DNA of 64,000 nucleotides from Halobaculum sp. MBLA0147 (GCF_041361345.1 NZ_JBGKAD010000001.1:1736001-1800000), one strand, 5' to 3'. Positions 44,499 through 53,518 are shown, counted from the first letter of the stretch. Translations and numbers: made by a program. The notes: a model not told the origin generated them from the letters alone.

Positions 44499-45398
44499 TC
44501 AGCGCGCGTCGTTGCAGACGGCCACCAACTCGTCGACGACCGACACCTGCGCGGGTCGCTGTGGCGTGTGGAGCGGAGAGACGGCGATCTCGCCGTCCAC
44601 GACCGCGGCGCGGTCGGACCACGGGGGGTAGTTGGCCTCCGTGTCGGCGGGCGTCGGGAACCGCTCCTCGCGCGAGACGACCGCCCAGTAGTCGTTCGCG
44701 AGTCGCACGTCGTCGGCCGGAGCGGACGCGTCCTGCCGGTCACTCTCGTCACTAGCCGCGGCGTCACCCCCGTCGTCGGCCGCGGAGGCGTCGGCAGCCT
44801 CACCGCCGTCACTTCCCGCCTCCGTGGCCGTCGACTCGGCCGCCACGGCGTAGTCCGCGAGCGGTCGGGTGACCCGGTACGTCGCCTCCGTCTCGACGGG
44901 GACGTTCACGCTCAGGTAGTCGACGTGGTCGAAGACGCCGCGGTCGGTGCCGTGCTCGACCAGTCGACGAGTCGCCGTCGCCGGGACGTGGTAGGTGAAC
45001 CCCTCCGGCGGGAACAACTCCTCGCGGTGGTACCCTGAGACGGCGACGCCGGGTACCCCGAGGAACGCCCCCTCGACGACCGCGCCGACGGTGCCGGAGT
45101 GGCCCATCACGTACGCGCCGCAGTTCGGGCCGAGGTTGCAGCCGGAGACCACGAGGTCGAACGCCGTGTCGAGACCGTCGACGCCGTAGGCGACACAGTC
45201 CGCGGGTGTCCCGTCGACGACGTACCCCCACTCGTGGTCGTCGACGGCGACGCTGCGCGAGCGGGCGCGGCCGACGCCGCTGTGATCCTCGGCGGGCGCG
45301 ACGACGGTCACGTCCGCGACCGCTCGGAGTTCCTCGTACAGCGCCGCCAGTCCCGGCGACTCTACGCCGTCGTCGTTCGTCAGGAGGACGCTGGTCAC
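44499..45398 (-). CDS. surE: SurE 5'/3'-nucleotidase
   Basis: A 299-residue metal-dependent phosphatase acting on nucleoside monophosphates. The N-terminal LLTNDDGVESPGL carries the paired Asp metal ligands; PAEDHSGVGRARS and VSGCNLGPNCGAYVMGHSGTV complete the active site. A 50-residue acidic insert (about 195-245, rich in Ala/Asp/Ser) interrupts the C-terminal domain, making it longer than typical SurE (about 250). GTG at 45398 gives the family's exact N-terminus. Confidence 0.94.
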   Translation of the reverse strand: MTSVLLTNDDGVESPGLAALYEELRAVADVTVVAPAEDHSGVGRARSRSVAVDDHEWGYVVDGTPADCVAYGVDGLDTAFDLVVSGCNLGPNCGAYVMGHSGTVGAVVEGAFLGVPGVAVSGYHREELFPPEGFTYHVPATATRRLVEHGTDRGVFDHVDYLSVNVPVETEATYRVTRPLADYAVAAESTATEAGSDGGEAADASAADDGGDAAASDESDRQDASAPADDVRLANDYWAVVSREERFPTPADTEANYPPWSDRAAVVDGEIAVSPLHTPQRPAQVSVVDELVAVCNDAR

Positions 45399-45441
45399 GA
45401 GCCGTGCGAGACACCCCGCGCCGAAGGGTGCGTCGGTTCCG

Positions 45442-45487
45442 GCGACGACTGGTCGCTGGCGACGACTGGTCGCTGGCGACGAGTGGG
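45442..45487. repeat. 17-bp direct repeats between surE and a RecA-fold gene
   Basis: Two perfect copies of GCGACGACTGGTCGCTG (45442 and 45459) and a partial third (45476) lie in the 207-bp divergent intergenic region. The remaining bases show further degenerate relatives (GCGACTGGGAGCGAGTGG). They could be a slippage product or an operator. Confidence 0.7.
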
Positions 45488-45605
45488 AGCCACTAGCGAC
45501 TGGGAGCGAGTGGTGACGACCGACGACTGTCGGCACTCGATGGCGACCGACCACTCTCGGCACGCGGACGGACAAGCTAAACCCTCCCCGCCCGAACGAC
45601 AGGGT

Positions 45606-46295
45606 GTGACAGACGACGCGCCGGACCCGGGAGCCGTCGAGTCGCCGCGACGGACGGACACGACGCCCTCGCCGCTGGACCCGACGGCGGTCGCGCCCGG
45701 CACGAGTGTCCTCGTCGCCGGGCCGGCGATGACCGGGAAGCGACGGCTCGCCTTCCAGTTGCTCGGTGGCTCCGCCTCGCGGACGGGCTGTCTGGTGACG
45801 ACGAAGGCGCGCGCCCAGCGGGTGCGGTCGTGGGTGGAGGCGGTCGTCGGGGACACGAGCGACTGGGACCTCTCGGTCGTCGACTGCGTCGCACAGAGTA
45901 CGAGTTTCGGCGAACGCGAGACGGAGCCGGACGTTGCCTACGTCTCCTCGCCGGCGGACCTCACCGGGATCGGGATCGAGCTGACGCGGCTGTTCTCGGG
46001 GTGGCACGCCGACGCGGTACGGGACCCGCGGCTGGCGGTCCACTCGCTGTCGACGCTGTTGATGTACGCGAGTCTGAAACAGGTGTACCGGTTCCTCTAC
46101 GTCGTCACCGGCCGCCTCCGGGTGGTCGACGGCGTCGGCGCGTACACCCTCGACACGAACACGGGGAGTAGCGAGGTGCTCGACACCCTCACGCAGGTGT
46201 TCGACGCGCTCGTGGAGGTCCGCGACGAGGGCGAGCGGCCGGAGGTGCGCGTCCGCGGCGCCGACTTCGGGCCGCAGGCGTGGACGCCGTTCTGA
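45606..46295 (+). CDS. RecA/KaiC-fold protein (DUF7504-like)
   Basis: A 229-residue protein. VLVAGPAMTGKRRLAFQLL near 42-60 is a P-loop (GxxxxGK with Arg for Thr/Ser at the next place). TRLFSGWHADAVRDPRLAVHSLSTLLMYASLKQVYRFL follows the KaiC-like second half, and the end GADFGPQAWTPF is conserved among haloarchaeal relatives. Such proteins usually accompany sensory or HoxA-like regulators and may signal rather than recombine. GTG at 45606; a TATA-like GCTAAACC lies about 32 bp upstream, fitting a leaderless mRNA. Confidence 0.75.
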   Translation: MTDDAPDPGAVESPRRTDTTPSPLDPTAVAPGTSVLVAGPAMTGKRRLAFQLLGGSASRTGCLVTTKARAQRVRSWVEAVVGDTSDWDLSVVDCVAQSTSFGERETEPDVAYVSSPADLTGIGIELTRLFSGWHADAVRDPRLAVHSLSTLLMYASLKQVYRFLYVVTGRLRVVDGVGAYTLDTNTGSSEVLDTLTQVFDALVEVRDEGERPEVRVRGADFGPQAWTPF

Positions 46296-46961
46296 TCACG
46301 TCACGGTGTACTCGAGTAAGACGACGCCGCCGTCGTCTGACTCGCGAGTCCAGACTACTTTGATCGTGTCACCGGTCGTCAACTGAATCGCCGTACCGTC
46401 GACACCTGCGAAGAACGGATCACGGTTCTGGACGTACAGTGAGCCGTCCACGTCGTCGGGAACGCTTGGGAACACGTCTTGATCCGGTGCGGTGTAGCCG
46501 ACTCCGTCCGCCGTGGCCGAGGAGTTCTTGTGCACGACCGTGATCGAGTCACCGGCTGTGACCGTCTCGGAGTCGTTCCAGAGTGTCCGCGCGCAGTTCG
46601 CCCCCGTGACCCACCCGTTCGGTCCGGCAGCGGCACAGGGGTCGTCGCTAGCGTTGACGCCGTACGCTGGTTCACCGTTGACGAGTACCTCGAGTCGGTC
46701 GTGTCGGATACTGTCGCCGCCTCTGTGCGTAATCGTCACCGCCGTGAACGACCGGTTCAACCCACCGGTCGCGACGACGAACGCCTCGGTCTGCTCGGAT
46801 GTCAACGACACCGTCGGCGGCGGTTCGGACGTGTCACCGAGAACGAACACGAACGCCCCAACGGTGCCCGCGATCACGACCGTGACCGCGACGAGTAGTA
46901 CCACAGCGACCACTGGCGAAACACCCCTCGCGACACCGTTCGACTCGCATGTACCCCCCAC
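46296..46961 (-). CDS. Type IV pilin-like protein
   Basis: A 221-residue protein with an archaeal class III signal: RG/VSPVVAVVLLVAVTVVIAG, in which prepilin peptidase would cut before VSPVV. The hydrophobic helix would form the pilus core, and the remaining 185 residues are the beta-rich, Thr/Asn-rich head with two cysteines (PCAAAGPNGWVTGANCAR) that may form a disulfide. I chose GTG 46961 over GTG 46976 because the TATA element at 46985-46994 sits about 29 bp from it. No pilus assembly genes are nearby, as is common for dispersed haloarchaeal pilins. Confidence 0.85.
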   Translation of the reverse strand: MGGTCESNGVARGVSPVVAVVLLVAVTVVIAGTVGAFVFVLGDTSEPPPTVSLTSEQTEAFVVATGGLNRSFTAVTITHRGGDSIRHDRLEVLVNGEPAYGVNASDDPCAAAGPNGWVTGANCARTLWNDSETVTAGDSITVVHKNSSATADGVGYTAPDQDVFPSVPDDVDGSLYVQNRDPFFAGVDGTAIQLTTGDTIKVVWTRESDDGGVVLLEYTVT

Positions 46962-47263
46962 GTGCTTACGGATCACAGTCGAGGTACTATTAGTTGACGG
47001 AGGCACAGCCGTGATATTCGGACCGTGTGATTCGACACAAACGCAGTCGACGGAACTACTCGAGGTCGGCGTCTGCGCAGTGTTGTCAAAACAATCGAGC
47101 GTCTGAGACGTCGTGCGTCGACGGGTGATCTCGTGAACGGACCAGAGTCGTGTACACCCCCGGATCTCGCCTCTCGCTTCACGAGTCCTGTGTTGGTTCG
47201 GTCGACACGCCGGCCGAGACGTGCGGCTTCGGGCACAGGTCAACGCCGCGCCAGCCGCCGCAC
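46962..47263. other. Non-coding region upstream of the pilin gene
   Basis: About 300 bp with AT-rich patches. It holds the pilin promoter and, around 47082-47096, the short imperfect inverted sequence TTGTCAAAACAA. I see no supportable gene, RNA or repeat array in it. Confidence 0.5.
46985..46994 (-). promoter_or_regulatory. TATA element of the pilin gene
   Basis: The minus strand reads ACTAATAGTA, centred about 29 bp before GTG 46961. The position decides the start codon by pointing to a leaderless transcript. Confidence 0.55.
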
Positions 47264-47719
47264 TCAGAAGAACTGACTCGCGAGTGCGGCCAGCGACTCC
47301 GTCGTCCGGTCGAAGGTGAAGACGAGTCCGGTCCACTCGGAGACGGGAACGTGGGCGACGACGGCCTCGTCGTACCAGCGGACGGTTGCGTCCAACTCCC
47401 CGAAGTCGTACAGCGTTCCCTCGCGTTCCGGCTCGCCCATCCCCTGCATGACGAACGTCTCGACGCGCGTGGTCAGTTCCGGCTCGGAGAACCCCTCGGT
47501 CACGTCGTCGCGGGCGTACACGACCTCGTAGTCGCCCCGGTCGTAGCGGGCGACGAGTCGGAGGGTGTCGCCGCCTTCCTCGAGGATGCGGTCGATCAGC
47601 TCCCGGACTGGCTCGTCGAGGCTGTCCACGTCGCGGTCGATCTCGTCCGGTTCGGCCACGTCGCTGGCGTCGTCGACGACGTGGCCGTCCGCGAGTTCCG
47701 TCTCCTCGATGTCGTCCAT
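47264..47719 (-). CDS. Uncharacterised haloarchaeal protein (about 151 aa)
   Basis: A soluble acidic protein. Its first 45 residues are a charged leader (MDDIEETELADGHVVDDAS). A compact domain follows with LIDRILEEGGDTLRLVARYD, YEVVYARDDV and VRWYDEAVVAHVPVSEWTG, probably an alpha/beta fold; the C-terminus FTFDRTTESLAALASQFF is typical of a group of haloarchaeal proteins seen near light or redox sensing genes. No catalytic residues are evident. ATG at 47719 is two codons inside an alternative GTG. Confidence 0.7.
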   Translation of the reverse strand: MDDIEETELADGHVVDDASDVAEPDEIDRDVDSLDEPVRELIDRILEEGGDTLRLVARYDRGDYEVVYARDDVTEGFSEPELTTRVETFVMQGMGEPEREGTLYDFGELDATVRWYDEAVVAHVPVSEWTGLVFTFDRTTESLAALASQFF

Positions 47720-47888
47720 ACCCACACGGTCGACGCGCGAGGGGTTAAATCGTCCGTGCGGTCTCCCTCCGACGCGTCCACGTGGTGGCTCCTCTCCCGG
47801 TCACCCACCGGCGCACTCGCCGTGGCCTCCCCTCGATCCACTCGCCGCGGTCGGTACACTCTCGGCGGCGGCGCACCACGATTGGGAC

Positions 47889-48515
47889 ATGGAGGTCCAC
47901 ACCGTCACCGCCGATGCGACGGAGTTCACCTGTAACGCGTACCTGTTGCCGGGCGAGCCGACGACGCTGATCGACGCCGGCACGATGCCCGGGGTCACGG
48001 ACGTGATCGCCGACCACGTCGACACGCTCGACCGCGTCGTCTTGACCCACCAGCACGGGGACCACGTCGGCGAGTTGGACGCGGTTCTCGACGAGTTCGA
48101 CGCGGAGCTGTACGCCTTCGGCGACCACCCGCGGCGTGCCGTCGCGTTGGCCGACGGCGACGAGATCGCCGTCGGCCCGGAGACGGCGGAGGTGGTCCAC
48201 ACGCCCGGCCACGCCGCCGACCACGTGAGTCTGGTCGGGGAGACGGCGCTGTTCTCGGGTGACGTGGTCGTCTACGAGGACGGCGCCTTCGACGACGGCT
48301 CCTTCGGCCGGACGGACATGGCCGGGCAGTCGCGCGAGACGCTGATCGAGAGCCTCCGGACACTCCTCGACCGGCTGCCGGCGTCGGTGACGACGATGTA
48401 CGCCGGGCACGGCGACCCGTTCGACGCGACGAAGAGCGCGGAGAGCGTCCGCGACGTGATCGAGCGCGCACTGGAACGCGCCGACCGACGCGAACCGAAG
48501 TACCCCGACGAGTAG
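47889..48515 (+). CDS. Metallo-beta-lactamase-fold hydrolase
   Basis: A 208-residue enzyme. LTHQHGDHVGELD provides the H-x-H-x-D-H metal motif (near 53-59), HTPGHAADHVSL the next His, LFSGDVV the bridging Asp and YAGHGDPF the last His. This is the glyoxalase II-like subgroup, acting on a thioester or similar ester. The substrate cannot be read from sequence. ATG at 47889. The stop is followed by a minisatellite-like repeat array. Confidence 0.92.
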   Translation: MEVHTVTADATEFTCNAYLLPGEPTTLIDAGTMPGVTDVIADHVDTLDRVVLTHQHGDHVGELDAVLDEFDAELYAFGDHPRRAVALADGDEIAVGPETAEVVHTPGHAADHVSLVGETALFSGDVVVYEDGAFDDGSFGRTDMAGQSRETLIESLRTLLDRLPASVTTMYAGHGDPFDATKSAESVRDVIERALERADRREPKYPDE

Positions 48516-48577
48516 GGCGACGCGGTGGCGACGACGGGCAGCGGCGGTGCGGTGGGGTCACAACGCGGCACCGTCAC

Positions 48578-48766
48578 GGCGAGACGACGGCGCCGCGGCG
48601 AGACGACAGCATCGCGGTCAGACGACGGCGCCGCGGCGAGACGACAGCATCGCGGTCAGACGACGGCGCCGCGGCGAGACGACAGCATCGCGGTCAGACG
48701 ACGGCGCCGCGGCGAGACGACAGCATCGCGGTCAGACGACGGCGCCGCGGCGAGACGCACCGCTCG
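48578..48766. repeat. 38-bp tandem array made of two 19-bp halves
   Basis: Four full 38-bp units start at 48601, 48639, 48677 and 48715, with partial copies at both ends. Each unit is two related 19-mers, AGACGACAGCATCGCGGTC and AGACGACGGCGCCGCGGCG. Units are essentially identical, so expansion is recent. The array fills the space between the convergent MBL hydrolase and L40e genes. It has no spacers and is not CRISPR. Confidence 0.92.
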
Positions 48767-48800
48767 TCGGTGACTGTGTGCCGAGAAGGGACCGACGAGA

Positions 48801-48950
48801 TCAGGCCGCGCGGGTCTCTTTGGCCTTCGGGCGCAGGTTCTTGTACCCGCACTTCCGGCAACTCGTCGCACGCGGGGAGTTGCGTGCGTTACACCGCATA
48901 CAGATCTGTCGGTCCAACGTCCGCTGTTCTGCGGCCTCGAACTTCGCCAT
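48801..48950 (-). CDS. rpl40e: Ribosomal protein L40e
   Basis: A 49-residue zinc-ribbon protein of the large ribosomal subunit, [20 protein letters not shown] at the start. Cysteine pairs C-x2-C (CMRC) and C-x2-C (CRKC) hold zinc, and the Arg/Lys-rich tail ([13 protein letters not shown]) binds rRNA. The archaeal form is not fused to ubiquitin, unlike the eukaryotic one. The length is normal for archaea. It lies just past the 38-bp repeat array. Confidence 0.95.
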   Translation of the reverse strand: MAKFEAAEQRTLDRQICMRCNARNSPRATSCRKCGYKNLRPKAKETRAA

Positions 48951-49064
48951 ACCCGACACAGCGGGCTACCGGCTGTTAACGCTTGCGAGACACACGCGCA
49001 GCGACGGGCGACACCGCCGAGGCCGAGTTCCGGGCGACGCCGTGTGACCAGCGGGATCTCGGGG

Positions 49065-49331
49065 TCAGGCGCCGGCGTTCGACAGCGCCTCTTCGAGGTC
49101 CTCGCGCTGTGTGACGCCGACGAACCGTTCGACGACGCCGTCGTCGTTCTCGACGATCAGCGTCGGCAGCGAGCGGACGGAGTACTGGTTGGCGACGTCC
49201 TGCTCCTCTTCGACGTCGACCTTCTCGAAGCTCACGTCCGGGTAGTCCTCCTCGAGTTCCTCGAGGATCGGGTCTTGCGTCTTGCACGGGCCACACCAGT
49301 CCGCGTAGAAGTCCTTGAGTCGGACAGCCAT
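49065..49331 (-). CDS. Thioredoxin-like protein
   Basis: An 88-residue minimal thioredoxin. The redox motif WCGPC is at residues 12-16 and the cis-proline block is RSLPTLIV near 53-60. It lacks the first strand and helix of full thioredoxin (about 105 residues), as do short archaeal forms. It would reduce disulfides in the cytoplasm. ATG at 49331. Confidence 0.92.
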   Translation of the reverse strand: MAVRLKDFYADWCGPCKTQDPILEELEEDYPDVSFEKVDVEEEQDVANQYSVRSLPTLIVENDDGVVERFVGVTQREDLEEALSNAGA

Positions 49332-49505
49332 ACCCAGTCCTTACCGCTGGACCGCCGATAAGCGTTACTCAAGCGGACACGGGGGCGCACGACCGCCCGG
49401 ACGAGCGGCTCGCGAGCGGCTCGTGACCACCGAGACGCGCCGAGCGCCGCGACACGCGACGGCGACTCCGAAAGGCTTACGCACCGATCCGGTCAACCAG
49501 AGGGT

Positions 49506-49667
49506 ATGAGCAGCGGCCAGAACAGCGGCGGCCTGATGTCCAGTGCCGGTCTCGTCCGGTACTTCGACGCCGAAGACCGGAACGCGATCAAACTCGACCC
49601 GCGGACGGTCGTCGCCGTCGGCATCCTCTTCGGCATCCTGATCATCATCCTCCAGGCCACGGTCTGA
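49506..49667 (+). CDS. Sec61 beta (SecG-type) translocon subunit
   Basis: A 53-residue tail-anchored membrane protein, [20 protein letters not shown] at the start. The block [20 protein letters not shown] is the conserved cytoplasmic part, and [19 protein letters not shown] is the membrane helix. It is the small subunit of the SecYE-beta protein-conducting channel. Its length is normal for archaea. Confidence 0.95.
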   Translation: MSSGQNSGGLMSSAGLVRYFDAEDRNAIKLDPRTVVAVGILFGILIIILQATV

Positions 49668-49865
49668 GGCTCCTCGTGGCCGTCCGGATCGCGTCCGACG
49701 AGCCGTGGCCGTCTCCTCCTCGCCGTTCGGGTCGCGTCCGACGAGCCACCGCAACGCGCCACTCTGCGGCGCGTCACCGACGTCGACGTGGATCACGCCC
49801 GACCGACACCGGCACGGACGGCACTCGTCGGAAGGTTTTCGCCCGCGCGCCGCCCAGCGTTCGGT

Positions 49866-50534
49866 ATGAGAGCTGGCGTCATCGCCGTGCAGGGCGACGT
49901 GTCCGAGCACGCGACGGCGATCCGGGACGCCGCCGCGTCCCACGGTATCGAGGCGGAGGTGGTCGAGGTGCGCGAGGCCGGGGTCGTCCCGGACTGTGAC
50001 GCGCTCCTCCTCCCGGGTGGGGAGTCGACGACCATCTCGCGACTGCTCGCCGACGAGGGGATCGACGAGGAGATCCGTGCCCACGTCGCCGCCGGCAAGC
50101 CCGTACTGGCGACGTGTGCGGGGCTGATCGTCGCCTCGACGGACCCAAAGGACGACCGCGTGACGGAGTTGGACGTGCTCGACGTGACCGTCGACCGCAA
50201 CGCGTTCGGGCGGCAGGCGGACTCCTTCGAGGCACCGCTCCCGGTCGCCGGGCTCGACGAACCGTTCCACGCCGTGTTCATCCGCGCCCCCGTGATCGAC
50301 GAGGTGGGCGAGGACGTGACTGTCCTGGCGCGGTGGGACGGCGACGCCGTCGCGGTCCGGCAGGGTCCCGTGCTCGCGACCTCCTTCCACCCCGAGTTGA
50401 CCGGCGACCACCGGATCCACGACCTCGCCTTCTTCGCCGAGGAACGCGCCGACGGCGAGGGTGCGTCGTCTGACGACGGGGACGAGGGTGCCGACGCGGC
50501 GGACACGGACGCGAGCCCGGAGGTGTCGACGTGA
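49866..50534 (+). CDS. pdxT: PdxT, glutaminase subunit of PLP synthase
   Basis: A 222-residue class I glutaminase releasing ammonia for PdxS in pyridoxal phosphate synthesis. LPGGESTTISRLL binds glutamine's site region, the nucleophile is Cys in VLATCAGLIV, and the His/Glu pair is in FHPELTGDHR. A 30-residue acidic tail follows. PdxS is not in the window. Its stop overlaps the hisE start by four bases (GTGA), so the two are translationally coupled. Confidence 0.95.
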   Translation: MRAGVIAVQGDVSEHATAIRDAAASHGIEAEVVEVREAGVVPDCDALLLPGGESTTISRLLADEGIDEEIRAHVAAGKPVLATCAGLIVASTDPKDDRVTELDVLDVTVDRNAFGRQADSFEAPLPVAGLDEPFHAVFIRAPVIDEVGEDVTVLARWDGDAVAVRQGPVLATSFHPELTGDHRIHDLAFFAEERADGEGASSDDGDEGADAADTDASPEVST

Positions 50535-50887
50535 CCGACGCGAGCGAGACGGCCGACTCGGACCCGGACACCGACACGGATACAGACACCGACACGGCGA
50601 CCGACGAGACGCTGGCGGAGCTGTTCGCCACGATCGAGGACCGCAAACGCGAGTTGCCAGAGGACTCGTACACGGCGTCGTTGTTCACCCACGAGAAGGG
50701 CGCGAACGCGGTGTTGGAGAAGCTCGGGGAGGAGACGACGGAACTCGTCCTGGCGGCGAAGGACGGCGACGAGGCTGAGATCCGCCACGAGAGCGCCGAC
50801 ATCGTCTACCACCTGCTCGTCCTGCTGGCGATGGAGGACATGACACTGGCGGACCTCGACGCGGAACTGCGCGAGCGGTTCGCCTGA
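50531..50887 (+). CDS. hisE: Phosphoribosyl-ATP pyrophosphatase
   Basis: A 118-residue protein for the second step of histidine synthesis. The all-alpha MazG-like domain spans about 30-118: FTHEKGANAVLEKLGEETTE, then KDGDEAEIRHESADIVYHL with the metal-binding acidic residues. An acidic Thr/Asp leader (residues 10-22) is a haloarchaeal addition. The GTG start overlaps the pdxT stop. Confidence 0.95.
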   Translation: MTDASETADSDPDTDTDTDTDTATDETLAELFATIEDRKRELPEDSYTASLFTHEKGANAVLEKLGEETTELVLAAKDGDEAEIRHESADIVYHLLVLLAMEDMTLADLDAELRERFA

Positions 50888-51022
50888 GCTGCGTCGGCGC
50901 TGGCTGTGTGGCGTCGAGTGCCGTCGGGTGGCCTGTCGGGGAGCGCTCCCGTCGCAGTGTCCCACACGGCAGTGTAACCGAGAGCGGCGGCTACTTACCG
51001 GCGGGGTGGCAACGACGAGGCG

Positions 51023-51673
51023 ATGAGCGACAGTGACGTGGCGGTCGTCGTGGTGGACTACGGGCTCGGGAACCTCAGGAGCGTCACCCGCGGGTTGGAG
51101 CGGGCCGGCGCGGACGTGACCGTCTCGGAGGACCCGGCCGCGATCCACGACGCCGACGGCGTGGTGCTCCCCGGCGTGGGCGCGTTCCGCGAGGGGATGG
51201 ACAACGCCGGGCCGTACCGCGAGGCGCTCGCGGAGTACGCCGCCGCCGGCCGCCCGCTGTTCGGGATCTGTCTCGGGATGCAGATGCTGTTGTCCACCAG
51301 CGAGGAGGCCGAACGCGAGGGCCAGGGTGACGCCGAGGGACTCGACCTGATCCCGGGGCGGAACGTCCGCTTCCGCGAGGCCGAGCCGATCCCGCAGATG
51401 GGGTGGAACGAACTCGACGTGGAACGGGAGCACCCGCTCGTCGAGGGTGTCGACGGGGAGTACGCCTACTTCGTCCACTCCTACTACGCCGTGCCGGACG
51501 ACGACGGCGCCGTCGTGACGACCACCGACTACGACGGCGAGCCGTTCGCCTCCATCGTCGCGAACGACGCCGGCAACGTGTTCGGCACGCAGTTCCACCC
51601 GGAGAAGAGCGGCGAGACCGGCCTCCGCATCCTCGAGAACTTCGTCGAGATCTGCGCCGACAGCGACGCCTGA
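51023..51673 (+). CDS. hisH: Imidazole glycerol phosphate synthase glutaminase subunit
   Basis: A 216-residue class I glutaminase that feeds ammonia to HisF in histidine synthesis. VDYGLGNLRSV starts the family pattern, the Cys nucleophile is in FGICLGMQMLL, and the His/Glu pair is in GTQFHPEKSG. It lies 135 bp after hisE on the same strand, and other his genes are not in the window. ATG at 51023. Confidence 0.96.
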   Translation: MSDSDVAVVVVDYGLGNLRSVTRGLERAGADVTVSEDPAAIHDADGVVLPGVGAFREGMDNAGPYREALAEYAAAGRPLFGICLGMQMLLSTSEEAEREGQGDAEGLDLIPGRNVRFREAEPIPQMGWNELDVEREHPLVEGVDGEYAYFVHSYYAVPDDDGAVVTTTDYDGEPFASIVANDAGNVFGTQFHPEKSGETGLRILENFVEICADSDA

Positions 51674-51761
51674 CCTCGTGACCGTCCCCCTCGACGGCGA
51701 CGCCGTCGCCACGACGACCGACAGCGTTTCCTCCCCGCCGCCGACAGTGTGAGTCAATCAC

Positions 51762-52367
51762 ATGACCGACGAGGAGCGTGCCGCCGACGAGGGGGTGGGA
51801 GCCGGCCGCGAGGCGGCTGACGAATCGGGAGACGAGAGTGAGACGCCGGGAGAGGCGACGGCGGCGGCCACGGCGACCGCCGCGGAGACGGCGACGGTGT
51901 TGTCGATCCTCCGTGAGAACGCCCGGACGAGCGTCGCGGACCTCGCCAGACAGACCGGGCTCGACGAGGCGACCGTCGAGACGGTGATCGAGGAGTTGGA
52001 GGCCGCGGACGTGATCCGCGGTTACCGGGCGGTCGTCGACTGGGACGCCGCCGACGCAGAGCGAGTGCGTGCGGCCGTCGAGTTGGACGTGGAGTTGGAC
52101 CGCGAGACGGGGTACGGCGACGTGGCCGAACGGATCGCGCGGTTCCCCGAGGTGGAGGCGTTGCGTCTCGTCAGCGGCGACTACGACCTGCTCGTCGAGG
52201 TCGAGGGGGACTCGATGAGCGAGGTGTCGTCGTTCGTCGGCGAGCGCGTCGCACGCCTCCCGGCGGTGACGAACACGGTCACCCACTACGTGATGGACAC
52301 CTACGCCGAGGCGGGGATCCTGTTCGGCGACGGTGACGACGACGACCGCCGCTCCGTCACGCCATGA
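51762..52367 (+). CDS. Lrp/AsnC-family regulator
   Basis: A 201-residue protein. An acidic 45-residue leader precedes a winged helix (TVLSILRENARTSVADLARQ, LDEATVETVIEELEAADVIRG) and a RAM ligand-binding domain (VEALRLVSGDYDLLVEVEG). Lrp proteins oligomerise and respond to amino acids. Its stop overlaps the aminotransferase start (ATGA), a coupling that suggests control of, or response to, an amino acid handled by that enzyme. Confidence 0.92.
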   Translation: MTDEERAADEGVGAGREAADESGDESETPGEATAAATATAAETATVLSILRENARTSVADLARQTGLDEATVETVIEELEAADVIRGYRAVVDWDAADAERVRAAVELDVELDRETGYGDVAERIARFPEVEALRLVSGDYDLLVEVEGDSMSEVSSFVGERVARLPAVTNTVTHYVMDTYAEAGILFGDGDDDDRRSVTP

Positions 52368-53518
52368 CCGTCGATCCCGCCGAACGCGTCGAGCGCGTAC
52401 CACCCTCCGGGATCAGACGCTTCTTCGAGCTCGCGGAGGAGCGCGACGACGTGATCTCGCTCGGCGTCGGCGAACCGGACTTCTCGGCGCCGTGGGCCGC
52501 TCGCGAGGCGGCCGTGACCGCACTGGAACGTGGGCGGACGGCCTACACCGCCAACCGCGGCCGCACGGACCTCCGGCGGGCCATCGCCGACCACGTCGAG
52601 CGGGCGTACGACCTCTCGTACGACCCCGCCGAGGAGGTGTTGGTGACCGCCGGCGCGAGCGAGGGGATCGACCTCGCGTGTCGCGCGTTCGTCGACCCCG
52701 GCGACACGGTCGCGGTCGTCCAGCCGACGTACGTCTCCTACGTCCCGACGGTGACGTTCGCGGGCGGGGAGGTGCTCGACGTGCCGACGGACCCCGCCGA
52801 CGACTACGCGCCGACGCGGACGGCGCTGGCGGCCGCCGGCGCCGAAGAGGCGGACGTCCTGTTGTACTGTGACCCGAACAACCCGACGGGCGCGGCGGCG
52901 AGCGAGGAACAACTCCGCGGCGTGGCGGCGTTCGCCCGCGAGCACGACCTCCTCGTGTTGGCCGACGAGATCTACGCCGGGTTGCGGTACGACGGCGAGC
53001 ACACCTCCATCGCGACGCTGCCGGGGATGCGCGAGCGGACCGTCGTGTTCGGCGGGTTCTCGAAGACGTACGCGATGACGGGGATGCGACTCGGCTACCT
53101 CCTCGGCCCACCCGAGGCGGTGCGGGCCGCGAACCGCATCCACCAGTACACGATGCTGTCCGCCCCGACGACGGCCCAGGCGGCGGCCGTCGAGGCACTG
53201 CGCTCGTGTGACGACGCGGTGGCGGAGATGCGGGCGGCGTACGACCGCCGCCGGGAGTACCTGCTGTCCCGGTTCGCGGAGTTGGGGATCGACTGTCCGC
53301 GACCGAAGGGGGCGTTCTACGCGTTCCCGGCGGCACCGGGCGGGGACGGCGAGGCGTTCGCGGAGGCGCTGCTCGAGGAGGCCGGCGTCGCGGTCGTCCC
53401 CGGCGACGTGTTCGGTGCCGGCGGCGAGGGGCGGCTGCGAGTGTCGTACGCCACCGGCCTCGACCAGTTGAAGACCGCGACCGCGCGACTGGAGGCGTTC
53501 CTCGACGAGGAGTGGTAG
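52364..53518 (+). CDS. Class I/II aminotransferase (PLP enzyme)
   Basis: A 384-residue fold-type I aminotransferase. YCDPNNPTGAA, LADEIYAGLRYDG and the PLP-lysine block FGGFSKTYAMTGMRLGYL are all present, and the C-terminal Arg for the substrate carboxylate lies in GGEGRLRVSYA. The likely substrates are aspartate or alanine type amino acids; sequence alone does not fix which. It is coupled to an Lrp regulator by a four-base overlap. Confidence 0.94.
   Translation: MTVDPAERVERVPPSGIRRFFELAEERDDVISLGVGEPDFSAPWAAREAAVTALERGRTAYTANRGRTDLRRAIADHVERAYDLSYDPAEEVLVTAGASEGIDLACRAFVDPGDTVAVVQPTYVSYVPTVTFAGGEVLDVPTDPADDYAPTRTALAAAGAEEADVLLYCDPNNPTGAAASEEQLRGVAAFAREHDLLVLADEIYAGLRYDGEHTSIATLPGMRERTVVFGGFSKTYAMTGMRLGYLLGPPEAVRAANRIHQYTMLSAPTTAQAAAVEALRSCDDAVAEMRAAYDRRREYLLSRFAELGIDCPRPKGAFYAFPAAPGGDGEAFAEALLEEAGVAVVPGDVFGAGGEGRLRVSYATGLDQLKTATARLEAFLDEEW

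Noticed and set aside
48601-48752. Regular 38-bp repeats considered as a CRISPR array
   Set aside because: Units are contiguous with no unique spacers, and no cas genes are nearby.
48525-49047. Arg/Asp-rich open frames running through the 38-bp repeats
   Set aside because: They consist of repeat translation and overlap L40e on the other strand; no start signal or conserved part.
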